Shown here piece by piece: positions 36,833 through 45,599 of a stretch of 64,000 nucleotides of DNA. The stretch's first letter is position 1. Every line of letters begins with the position of its first letter. The stretch covers positions 1-64,000 of the forward strand of contig JAEUIN010000218.1 of the NCBI GenBank assembly GCA_016793115.1. Direction: 5' to 3'. The DNA comes from Planctomycetaceae bacterium. GTDB taxonomy: Bacteria > Planctomycetota > Planctomycetia > Pirellulales > PNKZ01. The notes under the pieces are model-generated. The model was not told where the DNA came from. It did no database searches and worked only from the letters and a program-made list of their open reading frames with translations. A program made the position numbers and the translations under genes.

Positions 36833-38071
36833 GTGCCGCAAAACGCCGCCGCATCCGCAGCGCCGCCGAACGCCGCTCGCCCGCCACGTTCGCGCCGCCC
36901 GAGTGTTCTCGCGAAGGTCGCGCTCCTCGCGTTTTCGCTACTTTTCGCCCTCGGTTCGCTCGAAGCCGGGATGCGCATTCTGGGCGTGAAGCCGCATACT
37001 GCGACCGTGCTTTCCACCTACTTTCAGCAAGATGCGCAAACCGGTTGGCGCGGCCGGCCGAATGCCCAGTGCCGATTCACGACCTCGAACTTCGACGTCT
37101 TCGTGACGCACGACGCCTCCGGCTATCGCCATGGTCGCTACGACGCTCCGCTCGCCGCCGACGCGACCGCGCCGCATCCCGTCGCCTGGGTGCTCGGCGA
37201 TTCCGGCACGTGGGGTTGGGGCGTTCCCGACGGCAAGACTTATGTCGACCTGCTCGACGCGTCGAGCCCCGACGGCACGCGCTATCGCAACCTCGGCCAC
37301 TGCGGCTTTTCCAGCGTGCAGCAATGGCTGCTGCTGAAGGAACTGTTCGCCGCCGGCCACAGGCCGGATGAAGTGTTCGTGTTGTTTTGTGCCAACGACC
37401 TCGGCGAAAACCTCGACGACAAAGATCAACAGCCGCCGCGGCCGTATCTGGCGGTCGTCGACGGCCGAGCCGAGTTGCGCAACTATCCCACTCCGCCCGC
37501 CGCCGGCCTAAGCGTCCTCACGTGGTTAAAGAACAATTCACTGGTGTGGAACCATGCACACTATCACGCGATGCGGGCCAAAGGAGCATGGCGCGAACGC
37601 TTAGCCGCGAAGTCCGTCGCGGCGGCACCCGCGGTCGTCGGCCCGACGCAACCGGGGCCCGCCGCGCCGGCCGCTTCGGCATCGTCTGAGGTGCGGCCGT
37701 CGTTCGCGCATGTTCCGGAAACGCCGGAGCTGATCGCTTTGCGCGAAGCGTATCGCGGGATGCGCGACCTCTGCCGCGAACACGGCGTTCGCTTGATCGT
37801 CCTCGGCCACGGTTATACACAGGCCGAACTCGGCCGCGCCTGCGAACAACTCGACATTACGCTCATCGACGGCTCTCGCCGATGGCGGCGGCATTGGGCC
37901 TCGGCCGAAGCGGCGAGCCGACGGATCGACTTTCCCACCGACCCGCACAACAACGAATACGGCCACCAGCTTTTGGCCGAAGGCTTCCGCGAAGACTTGG
38001 CGAGTTTGCAGGCCCGCGCCGGGGCTGCGGTCGCCGAGCGCATCGAGGAATCGAGTTTGAAGACGCGTTGA
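36833..38071 (+). CDS. SGNH/GDSL-type hydrolase, membrane-anchored
   Basis: The product is 412 residues from GTG 36833, chosen for the AAGGA site 6 bases upstream and the promoter at 36750-36779. A Pro/Arg-rich head is followed by one helix (about 23-42, VLAKVALLAFSLLFALGSL). SGNH blocks: GDSGTWGWG with S124, VLFCANDLGEN with N188, and DPHNNEYGH with D370 and H372. The catalytic Ser/Asp/His set is complete. A Pro/Ala linker lies around 265-290. These enzymes act as esterases or acyl-transferases on carbohydrate or lipid in the envelope. It is the first gene of the cassette with carbamoyltransferase (43-base gap), SxtJ and SxtK families. That suggests the substrate is a surface or secreted saccharide that is also carbamoylated (inference). 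Confidence 0.9.
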   Translation: MPQNAAASAAPPNAARPPRSRRPSVLAKVALLAFSLLFALGSLEAGMRILGVKPHTATVLSTYFQQDAQTGWRGRPNAQCRFTTSNFDVFVTHDASGYRHGRYDAPLAADATAPHPVAWVLGDSGTWGWGVPDGKTYVDLLDASSPDGTRYRNLGHCGFSSVQQWLLLKELFAAGHRPDEVFVLFCANDLGENLDDKDQQPPRPYLAVVDGRAELRNYPTPPAAGLSVLTWLKNNSLVWNHAHYHAMRAKGAWRERLAAKSVAAAPAVVGPTQPGPAAPAASASSEVRPSFAHVPETPELIALREAYRGMRDLCREHGVRLIVLGHGYTQAELGRACEQLDITLIDGSRRWRRHWASAEAASRRIDFPTDPHNNEYGHQLLAEGFREDLASLQARAGAAVAERIEESSLKTR

Positions 38072-38114
38072 AGCCGCCGTCGCTTATTTAGCCGCACGTC
38101 GAAGAGGATTTCGC

Positions 38115-39953
38115 ATGACCGCTATACTGGGCATTTCGGCCTTTTATCACGATTCCGCGGCGGCGCTCGTCGTCGACGGCCGGATCGTCGCCGCGGCGCA
38201 GGAGGAGCGGTTTACCCGCAAGAAGCAAGACGAAGGCTTTCCGGCAAACGCCGTCGACTACTGCCTGCGCGAAGCGGGCCTCTCGATCGAAGAGCTCGAC
38301 TACGTCGGATTCTATGAGAAGCCGTTGCAGAAGTTCGACCGCTTGCTGGAAACCTATCTGGCGTTCGCGCCGCTCGGCTATCGCTCGTTTCGCAAGATGG
38401 TGCCGCAGTGGCTCAAACAGAAACTGCGGCTACCCAAGGAACTCGATCGCGGGCTCGGCGGCAAGTATCGCGGACGCTACGTGTTTCTCGATCACCATGA
38501 GTCGCACGCGGCGAGCGCGTTTTTTCCGTCGCCGTTCGACGAAGCGGCGATCCTCACGCTCGACGGCGTGGGCGAATGGTCGACGAGTTGCCTCGGGGTC
38601 GGCCGCGGCAACAAGATCGAACTGACGCACGACGTTCGCTTTCCGCACTCCCTCGGCCTGCTCTACTCGGCGTTCACCTATTACACCGGCTTCAAGGTGA
38701 ACAGCGGCGAGTACAAAGTGATGGGCCTCGCGCCCTACGGCCGGCCGATCTACAAAGACCTGATCTTGAACCACGTGATGGATTTGAAGGACGACGGCAG
38801 CTACCGGCTCGACATGTCGTACTTCAACTATTGCCAAGGCCTGACGATGACCGGGCCGAAGTTTCATGCCCTGTTCGGCGGGCCGCCGCGCGAGCCGGAA
38901 TCGAAACTCACGCAGCGCGAGATGGACCTCGCGGCCAGCGTGCAGGCGGTGACCGAAGAAGCGATGCTGCGAGCTTGTCGTTACCTGCACCGGCGGACGA
39001 AGCTCAAGAATCTGGTCTTGGCAGGGGGCGTGGCGCTGAATTGCGTCGGCAACGGGCGCGTGTTGCGCGAGGGGCCGTTCGAGAACATCTGGATTCAACC
39101 GGCGGCGGGCGACGCCGGCGGCGCGCTCGGCACGGCGCAGTTCATTTGGCATCAACTCCTCGGTAAGCCGCGCGAGCCGCGCGGCGCCGACGCCATGCAG
39201 GGCGCACTGCTGGGGCCGAGCTTCACCGACGACGAAATTGCCGCAATGCTCGACGCCGAAGGGGTGCGCTACACGACGTACGGCGACGAGGAGCAGTTGT
39301 GCGACGTCGTTTCTTCGCTTTTGGCTCAGGAGAAGGTCGTCGCTTGGTTCCAAGGACGCATGGAGTTTGGGCCGCGAGCGCTCGGCGCGCGGAGCATTCT
39401 CGGCGACGCTCGCAGCACGAAGATGCAAACGGTCATGAACTTGAAAATCAAGTTCCGAGAATCCTTCCGACCGTTCGCGCCGTTGGTGCTGCGCGATCAC
39501 GTCGATCGCTATTTCGAAATGCGACCGTATGAAGATAGCCCCTACATGCTGTTGGTAGCGCCGGTTCGCGAGGAGCATCGCCTTACGCCGCCGCCGGAAG
39601 CGGAGGCGGCGTTCGGCATCGACAAGCTGCGCTACCCACGTTCGACGATACCGGCCGTGACGCATGTCGATTATTCGGCCCGTGTGCAAACCGTCGACGA
39701 TCGACGGAATCCGCTACTCCACAAATTGATGACCGCGTTCCATGAGCGAACCGGCTGCCCGGTGCTCGTGAACACCAGCTTCAACGTGCGCAGCGAGCCG
39801 ATCGTGTGTACGCCGGAAGGCGCTTACCGCTGTTTCATGGCGACCGACATGGATGTGTTGGTTCTCGGCCGCAGCGTCGTCCTCAAGAGCGAACAGCGGG
39901 CCGTCGATGCCGCCGTGCGCACTCGGCATCTCTCGCAATTTCAACTCGATTAA
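38115..39953 (+). CDS. Carbamoyltransferase, NodU/CmcH (SxtI-like) family
   Basis: The product is 612 residues, the standard length. Ribosome site GAGG is 8 bases upstream. The N-terminal Kae1-like ASKHA domain opens with ILGISAFYHDSAAALVVDG and AAQEERFTRKKQD. It continues with FLDHHESHAASAFFPSPF and ILTLDGVGEWST, then VMGLAPYGRP and LVLAGGVALNCVGNGR. The C-terminal domain holds VAWFQGRMEFGPRALGARSI, FRPFAPLVL and NTSFNVRSEPIVCTPEGAYR. The family makes carbamoyl-adenylate from carbamoyl phosphate and ATP and transfers the carbamoyl group to a hydroxyl of a sugar or small molecule. The acceptor cannot be read. Next to SxtJ/SxtK-type genes it most resembles SxtI-type enzymes. It is cytoplasmic. 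Confidence 0.97.
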   Translation: MTAILGISAFYHDSAAALVVDGRIVAAAQEERFTRKKQDEGFPANAVDYCLREAGLSIEELDYVGFYEKPLQKFDRLLETYLAFAPLGYRSFRKMVPQWLKQKLRLPKELDRGLGGKYRGRYVFLDHHESHAASAFFPSPFDEAAILTLDGVGEWSTSCLGVGRGNKIELTHDVRFPHSLGLLYSAFTYYTGFKVNSGEYKVMGLAPYGRPIYKDLILNHVMDLKDDGSYRLDMSYFNYCQGLTMTGPKFHALFGGPPREPESKLTQREMDLAASVQAVTEEAMLRACRYLHRRTKLKNLVLAGGVALNCVGNGRVLREGPFENIWIQPAAGDAGGALGTAQFIWHQLLGKPREPRGADAMQGALLGPSFTDDEIAAMLDAEGVRYTTYGDEEQLCDVVSSLLAQEKVVAWFQGRMEFGPRALGARSILGDARSTKMQTVMNLKIKFRESFRPFAPLVLRDHVDRYFEMRPYEDSPYMLLVAPVREEHRLTPPPEAEAAFGIDKLRYPRSTIPAVTHVDYSARVQTVDDRRNPLLHKLMTAFHERTGCPVLVNTSFNVRSEPIVCTPEGAYRCFMATDMDVLVLGRSVVLKSEQRAVDAAVRTRHLSQFQLD

Positions 39954-39965
39954 CGGAGCGCCTCC

Positions 39966-40382
39966 ATGGGCTTAGTCGAAATCAATCGCAACCCCGATGA
40001 ACGGACGTTGCGGCAGTTCGGTCGGATCGCCGCCGTCGCCGTGCCCGCGCTCACGTGGTGGTTCACGCGCCCCGTAGGCGTAACTGCGACGATGGTCGTC
40101 GCAATCGGCGTCGGTCTCGCGGCGCTCATTGCGGCCCAAGTTCGCCCCTGCGTCCTGAAGCATCCGTTCGTCGGGCTGTCGCTTGCGACAGCGCCGATCG
40201 GCTTGATCGTCGGCGAGTTGGTCACGCTCGTGATGTTCTTCGTCGTGCTGATGCCGCTCGGGCTGGTGTTTCGCGCGCTCGGTCGCAACCCGCTCGATTG
40301 GCGCTTCCGGCGCGATGCGACGACTTATTGGACCATGAAATCGCAACCGCGCGACGCCGCGAGCTACTTCCGCCAATTCTAG
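39966..40382 (+). CDS. SxtJ-family membrane protein
   Basis: The product is 138 residues. A GGAG site lies 7 bases upstream, and 12 bases separate it from the carbamoyltransferase stop. The sequence is typical: MGLVEINRNPDERTLRQFG, then three hydrophobic segments (about 26-38, 42-58 and 72-98), then the cytoplasmic end FRALGRNPLDWRF and RDATTYWTMKSQP. SxtJ was first seen in the saxitoxin cluster beside the SxtI carbamoyltransferase. Homologues occur next to carbamoyltransferases in many bacteria, including non-toxic ones. Its activity is unknown; membrane tethering or partnership with the carbamoyltransferase is inferred. Confidence 0.93.
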   Translation: MGLVEINRNPDERTLRQFGRIAAVAVPALTWWFTRPVGVTATMVVAIGVGLAALIAAQVRPCVLKHPFVGLSLATAPIGLIVGELVTLVMFFVVLMPLGLVFRALGRNPLDWRFRRDATTYWTMKSQPRDAASYFRQF

Positions 40383-40454
40383 AACAATCACCGACGCACC
40401 GGTGGGCAAGCCGCCAGTGCCGCCCAGGAAACAATCCCGCAGGAGAATCAACTC

Positions 40455-40649
40455 ATGGCTCGCGTCGATCGTTCGTTTGAAGAAGCCGCCGGAGAAGGTC
40501 GTTCGTCGCTGTTCGGCGAGTTCTTCGGGTTTCTGATGGACAATAAGAAGTGGTGGCTGTTGCCGATTCTGCTGATGTTTTTGGCGCTCGGCACGCTGGT
40601 GGTGCTCGGCAGCGGCGGCGCCGCGCCGTTTATCTACACGCTGTTCTAA
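40455..40649 (+). CDS. SxtK/DUF5989-family small membrane protein
   Basis: The product is 64 residues with a GGAG site 9 bases upstream. An amphipathic charged head (MARVDRSFEEAAGEGR) leads into one strongly hydrophobic helix containing KKWWLLPILLMFLALGTLVV. A short tail ends GGAAPFIYTLF. This is the DUF5989 pattern, and SxtK of the saxitoxin cluster belongs to the same family. It always accompanies SxtJ and a carbamoyltransferase, and its function is unknown. The 72-base gap before it holds no promoter that I can see. A perfect terminator follows 25 bases after the stop, so it closes the operon. Confidence 0.92.
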   Translation: MARVDRSFEEAAGEGRSSLFGEFFGFLMDNKKWWLLPILLMFLALGTLVVLGSGGAAPFIYTLF

Positions 40650-40674
40650 GCGAAATTCAAATTGACGGAGATCC

Positions 40675-40706
40675 GGCCCAGGGGCGGTGAGTCCCTGGGC
40701 CTTTTT
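40675..40706 (+). terminator. Intrinsic terminator of the SGNH-carbamoyltransferase operon
   Basis: A perfect 9-base stem GGCCCAGGG (40675-40683) pairs with CCCTGGGCC (40693-40701) across a 9-base loop, followed by five T (40702-40706). It ends the four-gene cassette cleanly. Confidence 0.95.
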
Positions 40707-40736
40707 CATGCGCCCGATCGCTCGCAGGTCGGCGGC

Positions 40737-40765
40737 GTGACGGATTCTTGCGGGGTCGTTATACT
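40737..40765 (+). promoter_or_regulatory. Putative promoter of the transporter-sialidase pair
   Basis: GTGACG (40737-40742, 4 of 6), a 17-base spacer and TATACT (40760-40765, 5 of 6). The leader to the start at 40810 is about 40 bases. Confidence 0.5.
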
Positions 40766-40809
40766 CTCGCCGTCGCTCGCTTCGTGCTCGTCTTCCCGCC
40801 GAGGTCCCC

Positions 40810-42135
40810 ATGCCCGCCGCCGTTTCCTCTTCCGTTCCGCTGGCGATGAACATTCGTGTTCGGCTTTCCGTCATGATGTTCCTGCAATATTTCGTGTGGG
40901 GCGCGTGGTTCGTCACCTTGGGAACCTACATCCTCGGCAACACCGGCGATAAAGGGCTCAAGATCTTCGAAGAGGGGTTCATCGGCATCGCCTACGGCAC
41001 CGCATCGATCGGCGGCATGATTGCGCCGTTCTTCGTGGGAATGATCGCGGACCGCTTTTTCGCCTCGGAGCGCATTCTGGCGTTTTTGCATTTGGCCGGA
41101 GCCGCGGTGCTCTATTACTTGTCGACGCTCACTGACCAATCGACCATCTACGCCGTGTTGATTCTCTACTTCGTCTGCTACATGCCGACGTTGGCGTTGT
41201 CGAATTCCCTTTCGTTTCACCATCTGACCGACCCGGGCCGGCAATTTCCCGGCGTGCGTGTCTTGGGGACGTTCGGGTGGATCGTCGCCGGTTGGCTCGT
41301 CGGCAGCCACATTCGCATCGTCGACGGCGCGCTGCGGTTCGTCGTCGACGGCGTAGCGGGCGCAAGCATCGAACCGACGAGCTACCCCATGATGTTGGCG
41401 GCGGCCGGTCAGGCGGCGCTCGGCCTCTACTGCATGGCGCTCCCGCATACCCCGCCCAAGAATCGCGGTGCGGCAGTGAAGATCGGCGACATCCTCGGAT
41501 TCGACGCCTTGCGATTGCTAAAGCGACCTTCGTTCGCGGTGTTCGTCGTCGGTTCGTTTCTGATCGCCATTCCGCTGCAGTTCTACTACAACTACACCAA
41601 CGCCTATCTCAACGCGATCGAGGTGCCGAACGCCGCCAGCAAAATGACGCTCGGGCAGTTTTCCGAAGTGTTCTTCATGCTGTTGATGCCGCTGTTTTTC
41701 GTCCGTCTGGGCGTTAAGTATATGTTGCTCGTCGGCATGCTTTGCTGGGCGGTGCGGTATGCCCTGTTCGCCTACGGCTTCACTCCGGCCGCAGGCCCGA
41801 TCATGTGGATGCTCTACATCGGCATCTTGCTGCACGGCATCTGCTACGACTTCTTTTTCGTGACCGGACAGATGTACGTCGATCGCGTCGCCGACTCACG
41901 GATCCGTGGAGCGGCGCAAGGCTTTATCGCCTTCGTCACGCTCGGCGTCGGGAGTTTTATCGGCGCAAATCTATCCGGCGTGGTCCAGCAGATGGTCACG
42001 ACGGGCGAGGCGATGGATTGGCAAAGGTTTTGGCTCTACCCGGCCGCCGGAGCCGCGGCCGTGATGGTGTTCTTCGCCTTGTCGTTCTACGATCGCTCGG
42101 CCGATGAAGCGCCCGCCGAAGAAGTGGCCCGCTAG
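40810..42135 (+). CDS. NupG-like nucleoside:H+ symporter (MFS)
   Basis: The product is 441 residues with about twelve membrane helices. ATG 40810 was taken, but ATG 40846 (MNIRVRLSVMMFLQYF) is the position where NupG-type proteins start and may be the real one. Hallmarks of the family are MMFLQYFVWGAWFVTLGTYI, CYMPTLALSNSLSFHHL, RVLGTFGWIVAGW, GFDALRLLKRPSFAVF and QFSEVFFMLLMPLFFVRLGV, plus ALFAYGF and IRGAAQGFIAF. Family members import nucleosides with protons. In planctomycetes the true substrate may be a sugar derivative. The sialidase-like gene starts 18 bases after the stop, so the two are co-transcribed, which favours uptake of a product of glycan breakdown (inference). Confidence 0.93.
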   Translation: MPAAVSSSVPLAMNIRVRLSVMMFLQYFVWGAWFVTLGTYILGNTGDKGLKIFEEGFIGIAYGTASIGGMIAPFFVGMIADRFFASERILAFLHLAGAAVLYYLSTLTDQSTIYAVLILYFVCYMPTLALSNSLSFHHLTDPGRQFPGVRVLGTFGWIVAGWLVGSHIRIVDGALRFVVDGVAGASIEPTSYPMMLAAAGQAALGLYCMALPHTPPKNRGAAVKIGDILGFDALRLLKRPSFAVFVVGSFLIAIPLQFYYNYTNAYLNAIEVPNAASKMTLGQFSEVFFMLLMPLFFVRLGVKYMLLVGMLCWAVRYALFAYGFTPAAGPIMWMLYIGILLHGICYDFFFVTGQMYVDRVADSRIRGAAQGFIAFVTLGVGSFIGANLSGVVQQMVTTGEAMDWQRFWLYPAAGAAAVMVFFALSFYDRSADEAPAEEVAR

Positions 42136-42153
42136 TCGAAGGAGGCGTGCCGG

Positions 42154-43122
42154 ATGGATCGTCGTTTCATCTTCAACGTCGCGCCGTTCAACGCCTGCCA
42201 TGCCTCGACGATCGTCGAGAGCGAGCCCGACAAGTATCTCGCGGCTTGGTTCGCCGGCACGCAAGAAGGGGCCGGCGACGTTCGCATTTGGCTGTCGAGC
42301 TCCGCCGACGGCGTGAACTGGACGCAGCCCGACGTCGTCGCGCAAGAGCCCGGCATCGCTTGCTGGAACCCCGTGTTGTTTCGCGAGCGGAAGTCGGGCG
42401 AGATCATTCTCTATTACAAGATCGGCCCCAGCGCTCAAGCGTGGTCGGGCTTCTTTCGCCGCAGCAAAGATGCCGGCAAGACTTGGGGCGAGAGCTACAT
42501 CATGCCGGCCGGCCTGATCGGCCCGAGCAAGAACAAACCGCTGCAACTCGACGACGGTACGGTGCTCTCGCCGACTTCTGTCGAGTCGTATCGCAACTGG
42601 GCCTGTTGGATCGATCGCAGCGTCGACGGTTGCCGCAATTGGACGCGGCACGGCCCGATTTACCATCCCAAGACCTCGCAGGGCGTCTCGCAGCCGGCGC
42701 TGCTCAAACGCCGCGACGGTTCGCTGATGCTCTTGGCCCGCAGCCGCACGATCGGCCAGGTTTGCGCGGCGACGAGCCGCGACGGCGGCGTTACTTGGTC
42801 GGCCGTCGAGGGGATCTCCGCGCTGCCGAATCCGAATTCCGGCATCGACGCCGTCACGCTCGCCGACGGGCGGCACCTGCTGGTCTACAACCCGACGCAT
42901 ATCGGACGGACGCCGCTCGCGGTGGCGCTGAGCAACGACGACGGGGCGACATGGAAGCAGGCCGTGGTACTGGAAAACGAGCCGGGAGAGTATTCTTATC
43001 CGGCGATCATTCAAGCGGCCGACGCGACGATTCACATCACCTACACGTGGAATCGCACGAAAATTCGCCACGTGACGCTCGAGCCGCGCGAACTTTCGGC
43101 GGCTGAAGCCCCGCTCCGCTAG
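42154..43122 (+). CDS. Sialidase-like (BNR-repeat) glycosidase without signal peptide
   Basis: The product is 322 residues with GGAGG 8 bases before ATG 42154. The start of the fold (CHASTIVESEPDKYLAAWFA) and GAGDVRIWLSS are typical of bacterial exo-alpha-sialidase family proteins. Asp-box (SxDxGxxW) repeats are visible: SSADGVNWTQP, SKDAGKTWGES, SVDGCRNWTRH, SRDGGVTWSA and SNDDGATWKQ. GLIGPSKNKPLQLDDGTVLSP and SQPALLKRRDGSLMLLARS are the family's central blocks. There is no signal peptide or membrane helix, so it should be cytoplasmic, which fits import by the adjacent transporter. The exact glycosidic substrate is unknown and need not be sialic acid. The gene overlaps the convergent histidine kinase by 4 bases. 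Confidence 0.9.
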   Translation: MDRRFIFNVAPFNACHASTIVESEPDKYLAAWFAGTQEGAGDVRIWLSSSADGVNWTQPDVVAQEPGIACWNPVLFRERKSGEIILYYKIGPSAQAWSGFFRRSKDAGKTWGESYIMPAGLIGPSKNKPLQLDDGTVLSPTSVESYRNWACWIDRSVDGCRNWTRHGPIYHPKTSQGVSQPALLKRRDGSLMLLARSRTIGQVCAATSRDGGVTWSAVEGISALPNPNSGIDAVTLADGRHLLVYNPTHIGRTPLAVALSNDDGATWKQAVVLENEPGEYSYPAIIQAADATIHITYTWNRTKIRHVTLEPRELSAAEAPLR

Positions 43123-45206
43123 CGCGGCGAGAGCTTGGCGTGGTTGAGCAGTTCTTTAAGCTGCGCCTGCGACGTCGGTTTGACGAGATGGACGTCGATT
43201 CCCGCGTCGGTCGTGCGGCGGCGATCGTCGGCCTGTCCATAGCCCGTCACGGCGACAAGCAAGGCGTTTCTGGTCGCCGGCAGGTCGCGCAGGGCGCGGG
43301 CCAAGTCGTAGCCGTCCATGCCGGGAAGGCCGATGTCGAGAAGTACGATTTCCGGACTAAACGCGGCGGCGAGTTGCAGAGCAGTCGCGGCGTCTTGGGC
43401 CGTGCGGACTTCATGCGAACCGAGCTTCATTAGCAGTCGTGAAACGAGCGTCGTCCCGCTGATGTTGTCGTCGACGACGAGAATCCGCCGTGCGACGACC
43501 GCGGGCGGGCCCGCCGGGCTTGAGCCTTGTTGCGCGATTTCAACCGCGAGCGGCAAGCGAACCGTGAAGCAACTTCCCTTGCCGAGGCCGTCGCTGGCGA
43601 CGGCGACCGAACCGCCGTGCAACTCCACCAAGTTCTTCACAAGCGTGAGGCCGATGCCGAGGCCGCCCTGGGCGCGATCCAACGAACTCGCGGCCTGAGC
43701 GAACAACTCGAACACGCGCGGTAAGAATTCGGGATCGATGCCGATGCCTTCGTCGCGAACTTCGACGACGGCCGAAGCCCCGTCGCGCGCGATTCGGCAG
43801 CGGATCGTCGTGCCCGCTTCGCTGTACTTCGAGGCGTTGTTCAGCAGGTTTGTGAGTACCTGAGCCATGCGCACGGGATCGGCGTCGCACCACAGAGAGT
43901 CGTCGGCGATTTCGATGACGAGCTTCTGCCGTTTGCCGTCGACCTGGCTGCGCACGGCGGCGGCGACGCGGGTCGCGAGCGTCGAAAGCTCCAACGGCTC
44001 GCGCTGCAACTCGACACGGCCGCGCATGATCCGCGATACGTCGAGCAAATCGTCGACCAGGCGGACCATGTGTCCCACCTGATCGCGCATGATCGGCAGC
44101 GTTTCGTCGTCCGCCTCCCGCTCGAGCGACAGCAAATCGAGCCCGGTTTGCAGCGGAGCGAGCGGATTACGAAGCTCGTGCGCGAGCATCGCGAGGAATT
44201 CGTCTTTGCGACGGTCGGCGTCGCGCAAGAGTTCCTCGCTGCGGGCGAGCTTTTCCTGCGCGACTTTGATGTCGTGGATGTCGGTCGAGGTTCCGAACCA
44301 ACGTTTGATTTCGCCGTCGCCGCCGTGTAGCGGCAAAGCGCGGCCGAGAAACCAGCGATAATCGCTATCCTCGCGCGACCAAAAGCGATACTCGATGTTG
44401 TAGGGCAGACCGGAACGCACCGCCGCGTACCATTGATCGAGACACCGGCGGACGTCGTCTTGATGAATGATCGGAGTGAAGCTGTCGTCGCCGCCGACCG
44501 ATGCGTCGAAGCCGGTGAACTCGTACCACCGTCGATTGAAGTAGTCGACGTAGCCGTCGGGGCGAGCCATCCAAGCCATTTGCGGCATCGAATCGGCCAT
44601 TTGGCGGAAGAGCAGTTCGCTTTCGGCCAACGCCTCTTCGACGCGCTTGCGGTCCGTGATGTCGTAGCTCACTCCGATGAATCGGACCGGCTCGCCCGCC
44701 GGATTGCGGAGCAGTTGCCCCTTCGAGGCGACCCAGACCGTCGCCCCGTCGGGACGGACGATGCGAAACTCGTCGTCGTACGACTTTTCTTCGGACTTGA
44801 TGAATTGGGCGACGCGCGGTTCGACGCGCGGTCGATCGTCGGGATGCAAAGCATTTCGCCAGTGGGCCGCGACGTCGCCGGCCTGGGCCGGATCGATTCC
44901 CAGCAGTTGGTAGATGCCTTCGCTCCAACTAGCTCGATTCTTGACGAGATCCCAATCCCAGGTGCCGATGTTGGCCGACTTTTGGGCGAGTTGAAAGTAG
45001 AAGCGGTCGGCGGCGGCCAGCGTGAAGACGTCGGCCGAGTCGCCGCGTTCGACGACGACGGCGTCGACGTCGCCGGAGCGAATCGCCTCGAGCGTCGCCA
45101 CCGCTTCGGTCAGTTCATCCTGCAATTCGACGACGCGGCGGCGAAGCCGTTCGTTTTCGGCTTGTAGTTCACCGGGATCCAAATCGCGAACCTGTCCCTG
45201 GGGCAT
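43119..45206 (-). CDS. PAS-PAS hybrid histidine kinase with C-terminal receiver
   Basis: The product is 695 residues and cytoplasmic, with no membrane helix. An N-terminal coiled coil (about 10-45) is followed by two PAS/PAC units (about 70-195 and 200-320; WDWDLVKNRASWSEGIYQLL, YDITDRKRVEEAL, DYFNRRWYEFTGFDAS). The HisKA phosphosite is in FLAMLAHELRNPLAP (about H344). The ATPase domain shows LTNLLNNASKYSEAG, VRDEGIGIDPEFLPRVFELF and GGLGIGLTLVKNLVELHGG. The receiver domain ends the protein (LVVDDN, LLDIGLPGMDG with Asp ~624, KPTSQAQL). It is the third gene of the kaiC-kaiB operon, 15 bases after kaiB. By analogy with SasA/CikA-type partners it is the likely output kinase of the Kai proteins (inference). 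Confidence 0.95.
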   Translation of the reverse strand: MPQGQVRDLDPGELQAENERLRRRVVELQDELTEAVATLEAIRSGDVDAVVVERGDSADVFTLAAADRFYFQLAQKSANIGTWDWDLVKNRASWSEGIYQLLGIDPAQAGDVAAHWRNALHPDDRPRVEPRVAQFIKSEEKSYDDEFRIVRPDGATVWVASKGQLLRNPAGEPVRFIGVSYDITDRKRVEEALAESELLFRQMADSMPQMAWMARPDGYVDYFNRRWYEFTGFDASVGGDDSFTPIIHQDDVRRCLDQWYAAVRSGLPYNIEYRFWSREDSDYRWFLGRALPLHGGDGEIKRWFGTSTDIHDIKVAQEKLARSEELLRDADRRKDEFLAMLAHELRNPLAPLQTGLDLLSLEREADDETLPIMRDQVGHMVRLVDDLLDVSRIMRGRVELQREPLELSTLATRVAAAVRSQVDGKRQKLVIEIADDSLWCDADPVRMAQVLTNLLNNASKYSEAGTTIRCRIARDGASAVVEVRDEGIGIDPEFLPRVFELFAQAASSLDRAQGGLGIGLTLVKNLVELHGGSVAVASDGLGKGSCFTVRLPLAVEIAQQGSSPAGPPAVVARRILVVDDNISGTTLVSRLLMKLGSHEVRTAQDAATALQLAAAFSPEIVLLDIGLPGMDGYDLARALRDLPATRNALLVAVTGYGQADDRRRTTDAGIDVHLVKPTSQAQLKELLNHAKLSPR

Positions 45207-45221
45207 GGAGTGAGCCGCCGC

Positions 45222-45554
45222 TTATGGAGTTTCGCGTTGCCGCAATTGCAGGCCGACGAGCGTCTTTTCCGTGTCCGACATATCGCCGATGATCCGCCGC
45301 ACCGGGTCGGGCAGCTTGCGCACCAAGGTGGGAATGGCGACGATCTGGTCGCCTTTCGCGAGCTTCGGGTTTTCGAGCAGGTCGACGACTTCAATCTTGT
45401 AGCGATTCGGCAGATACTCTTCGCAGATTCTGCGCAGATTGTCGAACGCCGCGATCGACTTCGCCGTTTGCCCGGCGACGTAAAGGCGGAGATCCCATAC
45501 GTCGGGTTCCGACGATTCGGCGGCTTGTTGAACAACGTCCGAGGCGGCGGTCAT
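45222..45554 (-). CDS. kaiB: Circadian clock protein KaiB
   Basis: The product is 110 residues; AAGGAAGG 8 bases upstream fixes the start. A ~20-residue extension precedes the KaiB core: [20 protein letters not shown], then [20 protein letters not shown], then [20 protein letters not shown] and [10 protein letters not shown]. Compared with Synechococcus KaiB the order and the [14 protein letters not shown] segment (here [10 protein letters not shown]) are conserved. KaiB is thioredoxin-like and fold-switches to bind the CI ring of KaiC. It lies between kaiC (45 bases) and the hybrid kinase (15 bases), in the same direction. Confidence 0.95.
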   Translation of the reverse strand: MTAASDVVQQAAESSEPDVWDLRLYVAGQTAKSIAAFDNLRRICEEYLPNRYKIEVVDLLENPKLAKGDQIVAIPTLVRKLPDPVRRIIGDMSDTEKTLVGLQLRQRETP

Positions 45555-45599
45555 GCTCGGCCTTCCTTGCGGTAATTCAGTTCGTTTCCATGCGGCTCG

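Noticed and set aside
36833..40706. A saxitoxin-type biosynthesis cluster
   Set aside because: Only the carbamoyltransferase, SxtJ and SxtK families are shared. No polyketide synthase, amidinotransferase or other sxt core gene is present, so no toxin is implied.
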